From Nageia nagi (Eukaryota > Pinophyta), in the NCBI GenBank assembly GCA_050084985.1, contig JBITNC010000001.1, forward strand, positions 84,630,001-84,694,000: a DNA stretch of 64,000 nucleotides, in the 5' to 3' direction. Under the pieces are notes generated by a model. The model saw only the letters and a list, made by a program, of their open reading frames with translations, made no database searches and was not told the DNA's origin. Position 1 is the first letter of the stretch; each line of letters begins with the position of its first letter. Below are positions 1-11,819 of the stretch, piece after piece. The position numbers and the translations under genes were made by a program.

Positions 1-1364
1 CATGATGATTCTAGTCACTTACCAAGATTTACATACAAACCATACATCCATCCACATATTGTTCATATATATAGTTGTAGTATAAATAAATAAGTAGTTT
101 ATGAGTATAATATTCATATTCTATTTTACTAAAATATCTTCTATAAAGTTTTTGAAAATTAGGATGATAAACAAACATAACTTTGATATACTTTCAAGAT
201 ATTATAATTTCATGCACTTTAGCACATTTTAAAATCTTAAAATAATCAAAAATAAAATGTTACTGGAGCATAATTTTGAGTGATTATTCATCCTATTATT
301 TTGCTTCATCTTGAAACTAAGAGATAGGATAAGAAAAAAAAAGGGGATAGAGCAAAAGATTCAAAATTACAAAAAAGATACAAAAAAATATTCCCAAAAA
401 AGAGAGAGAAGTAGAATTCTTGGGTGATTACAGTATCCTCTATTAGGGCTATGAATGCCTAACTCACAATAGAGCAAAGTTGTAACAAGATATAAGGGTT
501 AGTCATCATCAGAGCTATGGATGCCCTTTTGGTAGTGAGGTATAAATTACAAAGTGGCAACATCTCTAGTATTTATGATGGACCTCTGCACATTTAATAT
601 GTATGAATCAACTTACATATTTTATGCTCTTGAAATATTAAGTTTACAAGCATAAAGAGAAGGAAATAAACATCATTCCATACACACAAGTTCATAATAA
701 ACTTAGGTGTATTATAATATTATTTATATCATCACTAGTAGATGAAACTAAAATGAAATATTATTTGATGAAATTAAGTTGAATATCTTATTCATTATAC
801 TTCTTTATTATATTATACATTTCACTCCATGATATATATATTATTATACTAGGATGTTATATTTGACATTCAAATAGTTATACCTTTCATTCATATTCAT
901 TTTCCATAAGTATATATTTATATCCATGTATCCATACATTCATTCCATTTATACCATTTCAAATGTATGTATTATCCCACTCTTTATGTTCAAAACCATA
1001 TGTATAAATAGCCAAGAATGAAAAATGATGATATCTGATTATGTAATATTATAAATAAAATCTTGTCCTAATTATAACTATGTCATTTTAAAAGTATAAT
1101 TATAAAATTAATAACAAACTAAATTATTAACATTACATCATCCATCAATCATAATCACATCATATAGGAACCATTCATTTATCAACGAATTGAGAAGAAT
1201 CAATATACAACATAATGTAAACCAACAATAACATTCCATCAATGTGAATGATAACACTAAAATTAAACATAATCCTAAGTCCATCATCTATTAAAATAAC
1301 ACATGATGATATATAATGAAATAAAAACTCATCAAAACATCATCATAACCATAATCATGAGTAT

Positions 1365-1441
<77 letters not shown>

Positions 1442-1594
1442 ATCATAAAGTTCATTGCCTAGCCATCCATCTAATACATTCAATAAAAATCAATTAGGAT
1501 CATCCTAATAAAATATTAATATAATGTATCATCATTAATGAATATAAATTCATAACATGATATAAAATTTTAATAATAAAATAATATAAAAAAC
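1..1594. other. AT-rich non-coding stretch
   Basis: No reading frame of credible coding character and no LTR or TIR partner was found elsewhere in the window. The only clear structure is the CA/TA microsatellite near position 1366. The small frame across it is a His-Thr dipeptide artefact of the repeat. Confidence 0.6.
1366..1441. repeat. Compound (CA)n(TA)n microsatellite
   Basis: About 29 uninterrupted CA units run directly into about nine TA units. The uninterrupted length suggests it is young or actively slipping, so allele length is likely to vary between individuals. Confidence 0.97.
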
Positions 1595-2910
1595 TAAGTG
1601 CTCAATACTTTGGGGAATCCTCATACTCATTGCCCTCACCATCACCTTGACCACTAGTCTCACCTACCTCTTGGTGTCTTTCCACTGAAGGAATACCAAT
1701 ACTCCTCTCTCATATCACTACCCTAAGCTCTAATGATCCATGCTTATGGTGAGAAGAAGTAGAAATAATGCTCTTGCTAGGAGTAGTTGTAGCCCTACGT
1801 CTACCTATCCATTCACTAATTCCAACCTATGCCTCATTATTCATTATAACAGGAAGTGTATGAATATCCAAAGGGATGTAACCTTGATGAGGAATAGGAT
1901 ACTCCAAACTAGGTTGTATGCCATAAGACCTACCAACCAAGTGTTAGATACTCTATTATAGTAGTCCCTCTACTTACATATTTCCCTGAAAAATGTGGAT
2001 GAGTGTCTCTCCACACCTACTATAAACCCCTCTACTCTATCCTACTACTATAAGGATTAGACCATAGCTCATGCCATGTCTCTCTCTTGCTTGTACCTAT
2101 CATGATATACTCTATAGTTAAGCTTATCCTCATTTATATTCCTATAATGCTATACTGAGCACATAAAGACTCATTATATTGATTATATTGATCAAGTAAT
2201 GATTATGATTACCTAAGTAAAAACTTGAGCTCATCAATCTCACTAAGTAAGGAGTCATAGCTATGAACATATAGGACTAGTCCATCCTCCTCTAGAGCTC
2301 CCTCATATATACCAACCTCCACTAGATCTCCCTCATCTATACCAACCTCCTACTTAGCCTATGTCTCCATCATAGGTACATCCTCTAAATGATCCATCTC
2401 AAATTCATGCTCTTTCTCCACACTACCATACTCGAATACCTTGGTCACCCTCATCAGCCTCCTCTAGCTCAACCTACCACCAAGTAGAAAAAACCTATAT
2501 AACCCTAACATTATATACATATGACTCCTCATCAATATCCTCATCCCTCATATGATTAGGCTCAGCATAGACCAAAGGTCAAGATCCTCTATGAGAAGGG
2601 TTCCCTCTCTCTGATACCTCCTAGGCTTTGAAGCAACATCCTACATGAGTCCAAACTAGTACCTGATGCACTAAAACTAAAATACTCTAAAATAGTATTC
2701 CACTTACCACTAAGAACCTTATCTTATTTGGTACCTATAAGCTCAACCTCAAGCTCATCCCACACTAGATATAGGAGATATGATCAAAAATTGACATGAT
2801 CAGGCATGAGCTAACTAAGCACACCTTGATAGAAATGAATGTCTCTACAAACTCCATTAGTAGGGTGGATATAGAATTTCTCCCTCCATATCAAAATAAC
2901 CATTAGATAC
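1595..2910 (-). pseudogene. Plant mobile domain (PMD) gene remnant, downstream part
   Basis: On the minus strand the region just below 2910 reads as decayed protein. It includes a tract containing WREKFYIHPTNGVCRDIHF, then an acidic linker rich in Glu and Asp, then a basic Ser/Thr-rich tail near 1740-1830 with IGRRRATTTPSKS. Several stops interrupt it. It continues the minus-strand remnant that ends at 50465 on the other side of the L0 element: the frame closes across the two flanks if L0 is removed. PMD proteins (PF10536) occur as plant host genes and as transposon passengers. No catalytic function can be assigned to this C-terminal part, and assignment to PMD rests on the N-terminal half. 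Confidence 0.5.
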
Positions 2911-3855
2911 TTTAGGTTAGAATGATTCTAGGATGACCCCCATGTTATCATTTAATGCTTAAAGGCCCCCCACATTGGCATGCCTTACCCTTAGGCACCT
3001 ATGTTAGGTGACCTAAGCCTCCTAAAATACCAACATTTGATTACATGATCTTGGGATGACTCATAGGTGAGATATTGATAGATGTTAATTTATAAATAGA
3101 TATTGGAGATTCATTACTAGATAGCATTGATCATTATTATTTCTACTACAGTCCTTTGTACATCAAGTCTTAGTAGTAGTAAGAAACTATTCCTAGGAAG
3201 ATGGTCTAGAAAGCATTCATACTAAGAGATCTTGCCTATATATGACATTAGTGGAGCACATTCTTCCATCCAATAAAATTATGAGGGTTCGCTTCTACAC
3301 TCAATGGTTATCTAAGGTTTGAGGAGTGTTCCTTAAATGGAGAGGATTCAATGTTTGAGGGAGTAGATCTATACCATGGTTTCATAGTTCATCTAGTGAT
3401 TGGAGATATTTGATATTGTGCCCTAGTTGGCTCCTTGGAGGCCAACAACTACCCCTTAGGGCTTGGTATTGTATTTTTGCTATTCATATCTTTTGTATAC
3501 ATCTAGAGTGTACTGAATCTCATTATTATATTTTACATTTCATAGTTATGCATGCATTCAATCCTAATTGTTGTATATGCTTGTATTTACCATGCAATAG
3601 CATTATAGTCTATTGTTGATCAAATTGTGTATGTATGAGCCAAATGTTGGTATTATAATTTGTTGTTCATTGCTACATGTTTGTATTTGCTAGATGTTGG
3701 CATATTTCCACTTATGTGGTGTTATTAATTGACCTAACCCTAACATTGGCATCTTGAGGGTTTGTTCACTTATGTTTGATGCCCTATACCTTACATTTGG
3801 GTTTGATGGTCTAGAATTGCTAGTTTGAGCTTGAGTTGAATTTTAAATCATCACA
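2911..3855 (+). repeat. L0 5' LTR
   Basis: Aligns by eye with 49523-50464 over its length, with many transitions and small gaps. It carries a TATAAATA box at about 3091-3098, shared with the partner LTR at 49701-49708. It ends in CA at 3855; the partner ends in TA, consistent with C-to-T decay. Divergence is visibly higher than between the RE1 LTRs, so L0 is an old insertion. Confidence 0.82.
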
Positions 3856-3857
3856 AG

Positions 3858-3866
3858 TGGTATTAG
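3858..3866 (+). other. L0 primer-binding site, interrupted
   Basis: TGGTATTAG lies two bases after the L0 5' LTR and matches the first nine bases of the Met-tRNA-type primer site with one change. The Tat element begins at 3867, so the site is split. Bases 3862-3866 (ATTAG) are also the left target-site duplication of the Tat element; the right one is ATTAA at 45877-45881. Confidence 0.65.
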
Positions 3867-4502
3867 TGTAGATGCCTAGAAATGAATTATTATTTATTAA
3901 TTAATTCATTTTAGAGCCTCAATGATATTTATTGTAAAAAGGGGTTAAAAAAATACCTAAGGCAATATAGTTTATGTAAAGGACCATTGTATAATGTAAA
4001 AGGGGTAAAATATCTAAAAAGACCCCCCAAATGATGTAATCAACAATAATCGCAAGAATATAAGAAAGCAAAGATGTTGCTATATAAATACATCAAAGGA
4101 AATACAAAAGGTATCATACAAGAGTATCAAATATCCTAGAGAGACTCCAAAAAATGCAATATCATTCTATCCTACCAAAAATGATGTTTTGTAACACCAC
4201 CTCTACATAGATATATTAAACCCTTTGCTTCACTCTTGCATGCTTTTTATTCAATTTGCAATTCTATTTATTCTATAGAGCTAGTGATGTAGTATTTATG
4301 GGCCATTGGTGATATGTGTATTGATGAATGCATGGTTGTGTTTGATAAATGGCTTTCTTCATATGATGATCATGCAATTACAATGAAGGTACATTGATTA
4401 ATATTGTTCTTTTGTTGTCATATTTCTAATATATGCTTCAATAAATTATTGTAAAAAAATAGTACATCGATTATATCATATATGCATTATTTGATCTCTA
4501 CA
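3867..4502 (+). repeat. Tat 5' LTR
   Basis: Pairs with 45240-45876. It contains a TATATAAATA box at 4081-4090 and ends in CA at 4502. The sequence after it (TTTTGGTGAACC) occupies the primer-site position, but I cannot assign a tRNA. Confidence 0.88.
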
Positions 4503-4539
4503 TTTTGGTGAACCTATCTATCTAATTTATCTTACCCTT

Positions 4540-4929
4540 TGTTAGGATCCCACATCCTAACATTTTAGTGTTAGTATTAGTATTTTATTAAATGGTAGGC
4601 CTATATTGTAAACCATAATATTGTGATTGTATACTATTAGGGTTAGGGTTAGTTTAATATAAATAGATGGAAATGTGTGGAGAAAGGCATCCTTGAACAT
4701 TATTTTTCACCTTTGGAGTTGTAAGGAGGTAGCCCCCTTGAATTGACCTATGATTCTATTACTATTTAGTAAAATCCTATTCTTATCTGCTATTTGATGC
4801 TATTTTGTGTTCTATTTACTAGTTCATGCTCTATTATTTTCTAATAGATAGTTCTCATTTTCCTATTCGAGTCAATATTCATTTTGTTTCTACAATATTT
4901 CCCTTTTTCATAAATGTAGCATTGTAACA
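4540..4929 (+). repeat. RE1 5' LTR
   Basis: 390 bp from TG to CA, pairing with 9795-10206. It has lost about 22-25 bp just upstream of the telomere-like motif compared with the 3' LTR. Confidence 0.93.
4637..4665 (+). promoter_or_regulatory. RE1 LTR promoter core: telomere-like motif plus TATA box
   Basis: TTAGGGTTAGGGTTAG (4637-4652) is followed a few bases later by TATAAATA (4658-4665). The same pairing is present in the 3' LTR (TATA box at 9935-9942), in the second copy near 22530, and in shortened form in the RE2 LTRs. The TATA box is the likely U3/R promoter element. The role of the telomere-like repeat is inferred from position only. Confidence 0.6.
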
Positions 4930-4931
4930 TC

Positions 4932-4944
4932 TAGTATTAGAGCT
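4932..4944 (+). other. RE1 primer-binding site
   Basis: TAGTATTAGAGC follows the 5' LTR within three bases and differs from the Met-tRNA-type site TGGTATCAGAGC at two positions, both explicable as G-to-A and C-to-T decay. Confidence 0.7.
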
Positions 4945-5717
4945 CTTTCTCAGTCCATTTTGTTGCAGGAAAATTAAAAAAAAAATCTTTTTAGAGGTTT
5001 AGGCTAGAAACCTTGTACCAAGGGTCTTAAAATATCTAGGAGGATCTATCATTTTTGGCTAAGCACACTTTCCCATAAAGTTGCGTGTGAAGTGAGGTGT
5101 AAAAAACTTTGCATCAATACATAGGCCTCAAATAGAACCCTAGATAGAATTGGACTCCAAGTACCAAAAGGTATATCAAAGACTATCTAGGCTATAAATA
5201 AAAACTAGGTAGGAAGCTATGTTAATCATTTATAAATTGTAGTGCACCAAGAAGTGCCATTGGAATGTTAATTATCATAAAATCCATCTCCATAGCCTCT
5301 TTCCTTATGAAAGTTAGATATAAGGGGTGTTTAGACAAGCCTACAGAGTAGATAATCCTTACCCTAGATTCATTCCTTCACAAAAAAAAACCTTGATTTA
5401 GGAAGTAGAATTTACAATAGGTAGTTTTTCAGAGCTGCTAAAAATAGCAATTCAAAGGTAACAAAAACTTCAAAGCAAAATAACTAAAAATATGTTCAAT
5501 TATAGCAATTTTTAACAAGAGCAGACAAACCCATAGACTTAAAAAAAAAAGGGTCTAAAAATCATCATTAGGAGACCTAGCCCATTGTGATCATCTTTTC
5601 AAGCTAATTGTTTTGATATATTACACCCATATAGTTTTTTGAGCACTTCTAAAAATAGTAGTTTCTAAAAATAATAGTTTCTAGAAGTATCAACTTCAAA
5701 AATAGCAATTTTCAAAA

Positions 5718-6640
5718 ATGGCACTTGAAATAAGATCCCAAATAGTAGCATAAGTTGATCCTACCATGGTGACATTTCAAACTATGATCCAACAAATGGT
5801 AGATACACTTACCAGTTCATTCAAATTAGAAATTCAACAAATATAAGTGCAAATACAAACCCTTGATAGTAAATGTGATAGTGTTCAACTAAGTCTCAGT
5901 CATACCAATAATGTATCCAATTCACAACAATCAAGGTAGTTAAGAAATTCATAAGGGTATCATCATAACTTTAAGATCCAACAAGGTGGGTTCATTCTTC
6001 CCCACACAACCAAATTGGATTTTCCTCGATTTGATGGAGATAATACCAATGGCTAGATTTACAAAGCTAGATAGCACTTCACATTAAACCAAATCCTAGA
6101 GGATTTGAAGGTGTGCATGGCATCTTTTCACTTGGACTATGAGGTTCTTCAATGGCACCAGTGGTACTCCAAAATGCATCCTACTCCTTCATGGGATGAA
6201 TTCACTTAGCAATTATTGATCCATTTTGGTCCTAGTGACTATGAAGACTTCACCAAGGCATTGACTAAGTTATGTCAAACTATGAACATAAAGGGCTTGG
6301 ATAACACATTTTTCACAAGTTGTTTTATCAGTGGTTTAAATGAAGAGATTAAACTTGAGGTCAAAATGTTTAATCCCAAAACTATGATGGATGTTATTAC
6401 CTTGTCAAAGCTCACTAAAGATAAATCTAGTGCTCATCATCAAAATGCAAGACCTCCATTCACAAAAACACATAATATTACCCATTACTCTAATAACATA
6501 AGTGCCCCACCATCGAATCACACAATGCAAACTAAGAAGTTGATGTGGGAAGAAATAAAAGAGCATTAAAAGAAAGGTTTATGCTATAATTGTGATGAGA
6601 AATTTGTTCATGGCCATCATTGTACACAATAAAAGTTATA
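5718..6640 (+). pseudogene. RE1 gag remnant
   Basis: Starts at ATG 5718 and keeps one frame to about 6630, with about eight internal stops. The middle reads as a retrotransposon capsid: LDFPRFDGDN near residue 100, the tryptophan-rich segment around WHQWYSKMHPTPSWDEF, then HFGPSDYEDFTKALTKL. Near 6590-6625 is a zinc-knuckle-like segment CYNCDEKFVHGHHC, of the C-x2-C-x5-H-x3-C form seen in chromovirus Gag. A one-base slip follows and moves the protease to another frame. The related element RE2 shares the same ATG context and capsid. Confidence 0.85.
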
Positions 6641-7190
6641 TTTGCTTTGATGTTGATGCTCCTAGTGAGGAGGAATATGAGAGCAAACCTAAAGAGGCTA
6701 CAAAGGAAAATCTAGATGAGGAGGCCCCAATTATCTCTTACAATGCATTAGCAAGAATTACCACCCCTCAAACTATGAAGGTCGAAGGGTTGTTTAAAAA
6801 GCACCCTCTCATAATATTGTTGGATTCAGGAAGTACTCATAATTTCATTGATTCATGAGTGGATAAGGTTGCTAACTATTACATCCACCCTATAAATAAT
6901 TTTGAGGTTATGGTAGGTAATGGATGACAAATAGCATGTAAAGGCACATTTCATAATGTCAAACTAAGCATGGACCACTATACTTTGAAAAGCAACATGT
7001 ATGCTTTACCACTTAGGGGATGTGATATAGTTTTAGGGGTACAATGGCTAAGGACTTTGGGCACCATATAGTGGAATTTTGTAGAGCTATGGATGACCTT
7101 CAAAATAGATGAACAAGAGTATACTCTTAGGGGATTATAGGGAGTATCTATACAAATTGTGAGCTCACATTACATGGAAAAGATCCTATG
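6641..7190 (+). pseudogene. RE1 aspartic protease remnant
   Basis: The frame at 6592-6858 contains LLDSGSTHNFID, the retropepsin active site (Asp-Ser-Gly) of Ty3/gypsy elements. A stop falls directly after it. The next segment, to about 7090, carries the flap and C-terminal regions, with a tract ending GCDIVLGVQWLRTLG, typical of this protease family. The corresponding RE2 segment (37662-37874) is open over that tract. Non-functional. Confidence 0.85.
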
Positions 7191-8304
7191 AAAAATTGGA
7201 AAAGGGATGTTGGCATAGTTATACTCTTTATCAATATTTGAATCTAAAATCATAGAGCCTAAATATTTGTAGCCCATATTAAGTAAGCATTCAATTACCT
7301 TTGATGAACTAAGGGGCTTACCATGTAAGCAATCACATTATCATGCTATCTAGTTGGTGCCAAGAAGTCACCCACCAAACATTCATCCTTATCGGTATCC
7401 TAATTTACAAAATAATGAAATTGAAAAATTAGATTTGGCCTCACAAATGCTCCATCCACATTTCAAAGTTAAATGAATCAGGTGTTTCCTCCATTCTATA
7501 GGAAATTAATTTTAGCTTTCTTTGATGATATCTTGATCTACAATAAGACATGGCAAGAACATATGACACATTAACCAAACCTTACAAATCTTGAAGGAAC
7601 ACTAGCTATATGCAAAAAAAACAAAATGTTCATTTGGTAAGAGGGAAATTGACTACTTAGGCCATATTATATCTGAAGAGGGAGTTAAGGTGGATCCATA
7701 AAAGATTACTAACATGAAGAATTGGTCTATTCCTACATCTTTGAAAAGTCTCTGAGGATTCTTAGGGTTGATAGGCTATTATAGGAAATTTGTGAAGGAT
7801 TATGGCAAGATTGTAGTACCTTTAACCATGTTGTTGAAAAAGAATGCATTCCAATGGTCCCCTCAAGCTGAGGTAGCTTTCCTTAAGCTCAAGGAGGTGA
7901 TGTGTACCACCCTGGTATTAGCAATGCTAGATTTTACTAAAACTTTTGTGATAGAAAGTGATGCTTATGGAGTAAGAATTCAGGAATTATTAATGCAAAA
8001 AGGGCATCCCTTAGCATTCACTAGTAGAGCACTCTTTGGAAAAAATTTGGGTAAATCCACTTATAAAAAAGAAATGCTTGTCATCATCCATGTAGTTCAA
8101 TGTTGGAGACCATATCTCATTGATTACCATTTCATCATCCTCATAGATCATCATAGTTATAAATTTTTCATTGAGCAATACATTTCTATGCTTGAGCAAC
8201 AAAAATGGGTAACCAAACTACTAGGGTATGATTATGAGATAATATACCATAAAGGTAAGGAGAATGTGGTTGCTGATGCTTTATCCAAAAAATTTGAAGA
8301 TTAA
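7191..8304 (+). pseudogene. RE1 reverse transcriptase/RNase H remnant with internal deletion
   Basis: The linker and first RT residues run to about 7434. There the text jumps directly to TTTGGCCTCACAAATGC, in the middle of the RT palm, skipping about 300 bp that are present in RE2 (38237-38562) and in the block at 19741-20044. After the jump the catalytic FFDDILIY motif is visible at about 7520-7545. RNase H follows at 7768-8304, open for 178 codons, with ESDA, the TSRAL region and KGKENVVADALSKK at the end. A stop (TGA, near 7755) separates RT from RNase H. Confidence 0.88.
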
Positions 8305-9600
8305 GTAGCACTGCAAGCTCTTTCATATCCTATTCCTTAATGGTTGGATAAAATTAAACAAGAGTGGACAAAGGATAGTTCCACCCAAGAATTGCTAAAA
8401 CAAATCACTCAAGGCCTCATGAATAAACCACACCATACATGGCATGATGGTATTTTGAGATTCAAAGGTCAAATTTTGTTACCATCTACTTCAAAATGTA
8501 AATCAAAAATACTTGCTAAATTGCATTCCACACCTAGATTAGGGCATTAAGGATTTTTGAAAACTTATAAGTGAGTGGCATGGTCATTCTATTAGATAGG
8601 TATGAAATTGGATATCAAGTAGTTTATGGTAGCTTATGATGTGTGTCACTGATAAAAGGGTGAGATAATGGGTACTCTAAGACTCCTTCAATCTCTACCC
8701 ATACCTACCCATACATGGATCGATATCTTAATGGATTTCATTCAAGGCCTTCCTAAATCTCATGGTATATCAGTTATTCTAGTGGTGGTTGATTGATTAT
8801 CCAAATATGCTCATTTTGGTTCATTGGCTCATCCCTACAAAGCAATGATAGTGGCACAATTATTCTTGTATACAATTTTCAAACTACATGGCATGCTAGA
8901 GATGATTATCAGTTACCATGATCCCACTTTTACAAGTCATTTTTGGTAAGAGCTTTTTACATTGTAAGGTAACCAACTAAACATTAGCTTAGCATATCAC
9001 CCACAAACTAATGGTCAAATAGAAATTGTCAACAAATGCTTGGAAACATATTTATGTTGTTTTTCTTTAGCATAACATATGAATTGGGTATGATGGATTC
9101 CCTTAGCTAGATGGTGGTATAATACATCTTATCATTCTACCAGCAAGATGACCCCTTATGAAGTAGTGTATGGTCAAGCTCCACCAACAATCACCTCATA
9201 TGTTGTAGGTACTTATAAAGTTTAGGCAATGGACTTAGCTTAGTTACTTAGGATGATATTCTTCATTTGCTCAAGGATAACCTTTAGATAGCCCAACATC
9301 ATATGAAATAATAGGCTAATCAGCAACATATGGAAAGAGAGTTCTAGGTAGATGACATGGTCTTTCTAAGGTTGCAACCTTATCACCAAAAATACTTAAA
9401 AATAAAAGGCCCTCAAAAATTAGCCCCAAAGTTTTATGGTCCTTATAGGGTATTACAGCACATTGGCTTAGTTGCATACAAATCAAAGCTTCTTGCTTCT
9501 TCCAAGATTCACCTAGTGTTTCATGTCTCTTGCCTCAAGAAAGTGGTTGGATTAGAGGTTTGAGTTTAGACATAATTACCTAAGTTAGTAGAGGATGGAT
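8305..9600 (+). pseudogene. RE1 integrase remnant
   Basis: The N-terminal HHCC zinc region is at about 8520-8650 (LHSTPRLGH then YDVCH), broken by stops. The core runs at about 8700-9240 with a segment reading [13 protein letters not shown], then [20 protein letters not shown] containing the catalytic-glutamate region. The C-terminal part at 9357-9563 is open for 68 codons and contains GPYRVLQHIGLVAYK and a tract ending FHVSCLKKVVG, which is characteristic of plant Ty3/gypsy integrase tails. Confidence 0.85.
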
Positions 9601-9770
9601 CAATGGTAATGGTATCAAAGATAGTTCTAGATCAATGCTCATGATAGCTTTATAATCGCTCCATCACAAAAGTCATTATATAGTGGAAAGGCATGGTACT
9701 AGAAGATGCAACATGGGAAATCCTTCATCAACTACAGCAATAGTTTCAACACTTCAAGCTTTGAGGATAA
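9601..9770 (+). pseudogene. RE1 chromodomain-like tail
   Basis: After the integrase tail the frame reads ILDQCS, then a strand ending VIIQWKGMVLEDATWE and a final helix LHQLQQ. This is the three-strand-plus-helix pattern with the W-x-G and ATWE signature of chromodomains at the C terminus of chromoviral integrase. The same tail is in RE2 at about 40090-40240. Such domains guide integration to marked chromatin in related elements; here it is decayed. Confidence 0.75.
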
Positions 9771-9794
9771 AGCTTCATCCCAATAGGGGTGGCA

Positions 9795-10206
9795 TGTTAG
9801 GATCCCACATCCTAACATTTTAGTGTTAGTATTAGTATTTTATTAAATGGATGACCTATATTGTAAACCATAATATTATGATTGTAAGGGTAAGGCTTGA
9901 TTTTGTATTACTATTAGGGTTAGGGTTAGTTTAATATAAATAGATGGAAATGTGTGAAGAAAGGCATCCTTGAACATTATTTTTCACCTTTGGAGTTGTA
10001 AGGATGTAGCCCCCTCAAAGTAGCCTATGATTTTGTTACTATTCAATAAAATCCTATCCTTATCTACTATTTGATGCTATTTTATGTTCTATTTAATAGT
10101 TCATGCTCTATTATTTTTCAATAAATAGTTTTCATTTTTCTGTTCAAGTCAATATTCATTTCATTTCTGTAATATTTCCTTTTTTCATAATTGTAGCATT
10201 ATAACA
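9795..10206 (+). repeat. RE1 3' LTR
   Basis: 412 bp, TG to CA, preceded by a short purine tract ending AGGGGTGGCA at 9785-9794 that serves as the polypurine tract. It is followed by the right target-site duplication CCCTT at 10207-10211. Confidence 0.93.
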
Positions 10207-10308
10207 CCCTTTTAGTGAGATCTTGCAAGAATTTTGTAATAGATCTACATTGTTAATGGTATTTTTAGTCATTTTTTGGCCATTAATGGCATAATAATAG
10301 ATCTAATA

Positions 10309-11391
10309 ATGCAAGCAATACAAACCCTAACCACAAAAATTGATCGACTACAGAAATAGTTTGACTCAATTACTAGCTCAAGCAGTTCTTTAGGTAGATC
10401 TAGTCCTACCTCCAAGTTGGAACTACAAATATTACACAAAAACAATAAAGTATAGATAAATATGATGGTATCTTCACTTCACCCTTATCTAAGGAGATCC
10501 AATATTTTTCCCTACCACATGAGCATAAGGCCCCCAATTGAGATGTTTCATAGTGAACAAGACCCAAAATAGTATCTTATTAGATTTTAAGAGGAGTGCT
10601 TGTTGAAATTAGGGCTAGAGGATAAGTTCATTATAAAAATCTTCCCAAGGAGTTTGAAAGGTGATGCTAGTCGATAGTTCTATAATTTGCTTAGTGGTTC
10701 AATTGATTCTTTCAAGTCAATGGTTAAGGTCTTCATGGGTCAATATAAGCACAACATCACAGAGCAAAGTGCTATTATAAAATTATGTATAACAAGGAAA
10801 GGGGGTGATAAAACCCTAGAAAAGTACATCCCATAGTTAAAAAAGGAATGGCAATCAAATAAAAGTAAATTAGATGAGAATGAGATTTATGCTAGTTTTT
10901 GAGATTCCATTGTACTTATTCTTAATTTGCATGCTCCTAGCAATAAAAAAATTGATTTTGGAGTATTGGTCCAAGAATTATTGCAAAAAGAGAAAGTATT
11001 ACTTGAATTAGGTGAGCTAAAATATGCACCTAATCCTTTTCATAAATAAAATAGAAGAACATATGCTAAGAAAGAAGAGAAATTTGTGCATATGGTGGAT
11101 AGACTTTCTTCTCCTCCAAAGTTGCAAAGAGCTTCCACTACAAAAGATATGACATATACATTCCCAACTTAGCCATGATTTATTATGATGGATCTCATGA
11201 AGAAAGGATTATTACAACCTCTTACAAAATTTGCACAAGATGATAACTTTCCCATAGTAAGACCTGATGCTTATTACACATATCACCAAACAAAAGGACA
11301 TGCTACGAATTTTTGTAATAAATTGGAGGTGGCTATATTGGATATTATTTCTCAAGGAAAATACCAAATTGATGAAATAGACTCAAAATAA
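10309..11391 (+). pseudogene. Tat element gag remnant (copy 1)
   Basis: Begins at ATG 10309, about 100 bp after the RE1 insertion, and holds one frame to 11391 with about seven stops. Mid-protein it reads as a capsid: a tract ending RSLKGDASR before a decayed Trp, FYNLLSGSIDSFKSM, then ELLQKEKVLLELGE. Near the C terminus, YTYHQTKGHATNFC replaces the Cys-rich knuckle typical of this lineage. The leading Cys is absent, but His and the last Cys remain. Only the RE1 insertion separates it from the 5' LTR of the Tat element. Confidence 0.82.
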
Positions 11392-11567
11392 GAACATAAA
11401 GTTAATATAGTTAATATAGTTATAGTTGAAAAGGAGGGGTGTGTTGGATTGAGAAGAGGATGTCCATGCAATGTTCCCAATTCGATTAATATAGAACAAG
11501 TATCCCACCTGATCCAAGGGAATATAGTATGATTGAATAGTTAAATAATACAACTATAAAAATTAGC

Positions 11568-11819
11568 TTGTATGATGTCATTTTAACATCTAAAATACAT
11601 ATAGAGATCCTATATGCTTTGTTTAAAAAAGAAATTGTTCCTACAAATATGTCAGTAGTAATGTTTTCTAAGAAGCTTAAGGCTATCAAAGAATGTGATG
11701 TTATTTCATTTTACAAGTCTAAAAAACTTAGTAAGAACATGATTAATGAATGTTTAGCTTCATACATTACACCTATTATTGATGGATGGAAAATTAATAG
11801 AACAATGGTGGATAATGGA
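11568..11819 (+). pseudogene. Tat protease remnant, 5' half (copy 1), split by the Mutator-like element
   Basis: The frame runs from 11568 and ends in INRTMVDNG, where the Asp-Asn-Gly triplet (11811-11819) is the retropepsin active-site motif. The 9-bp target-site duplication of the Mutator-like element is exactly those three codons, so the reading frame passes directly from the protease into the TIR. The rest of the protease resumes at 34947 with the same triplet. It uses a different frame from gag. Confidence 0.82.

Larger units (their letters stand above)
4540..10206 (+). mobile_element. RE1: chromodomain-type Ty3/gypsy retrotransposon
   Basis: Bounded by LTRs starting TGTTAGGATCC (4540-4929 and 9795-10206) and by a perfect 5-bp target-site duplication CCCTT (4535-4539 and 10207-10211). 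Domain order is gag with a CCHC-like knuckle, protease, RT, RNase H, integrase and a C-terminal chromodomain-like segment, which is the chromovirus arrangement. It is inserted in the leader of the Tat element. About 300 bp of RT coding sequence is missing at position 7435; the same segment lies at 19741-20044. Stops occur in every domain. The 5' LTR lacks about 22 bp found in the 3' LTR. The two LTRs differ at roughly 30 sites by eye, mostly transitions. Confidence 0.93.

Noticed and set aside
1303-1497. 64-codon frame rich in His-Thr
   Set aside because: It is the translation of a CA microsatellite and flanking AT-rich DNA, with no protein character.
2906-2910. Target-site duplication of L0
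   Set aside because: GATAC on the left and GTCCA on the right do not match, so I did not call one.
4637-4652. Interstitial telomere tract
   Set aside because: Only two and a half units, repeated at the same place in every LTR of the family, so it is LTR sequence and not a telomere remnant.
8011-8202. Minus-strand frame opposite RE1 RNase H
   Set aside because: Shadow of the RNase H frame on the other strand. The same holds at 20615-20806.
11486-11689. Minus-strand 67-codon frame in the Tat gag/protease region
   Set aside because: It overlaps the plus-strand protease frame, which has the family motif. No independent support.
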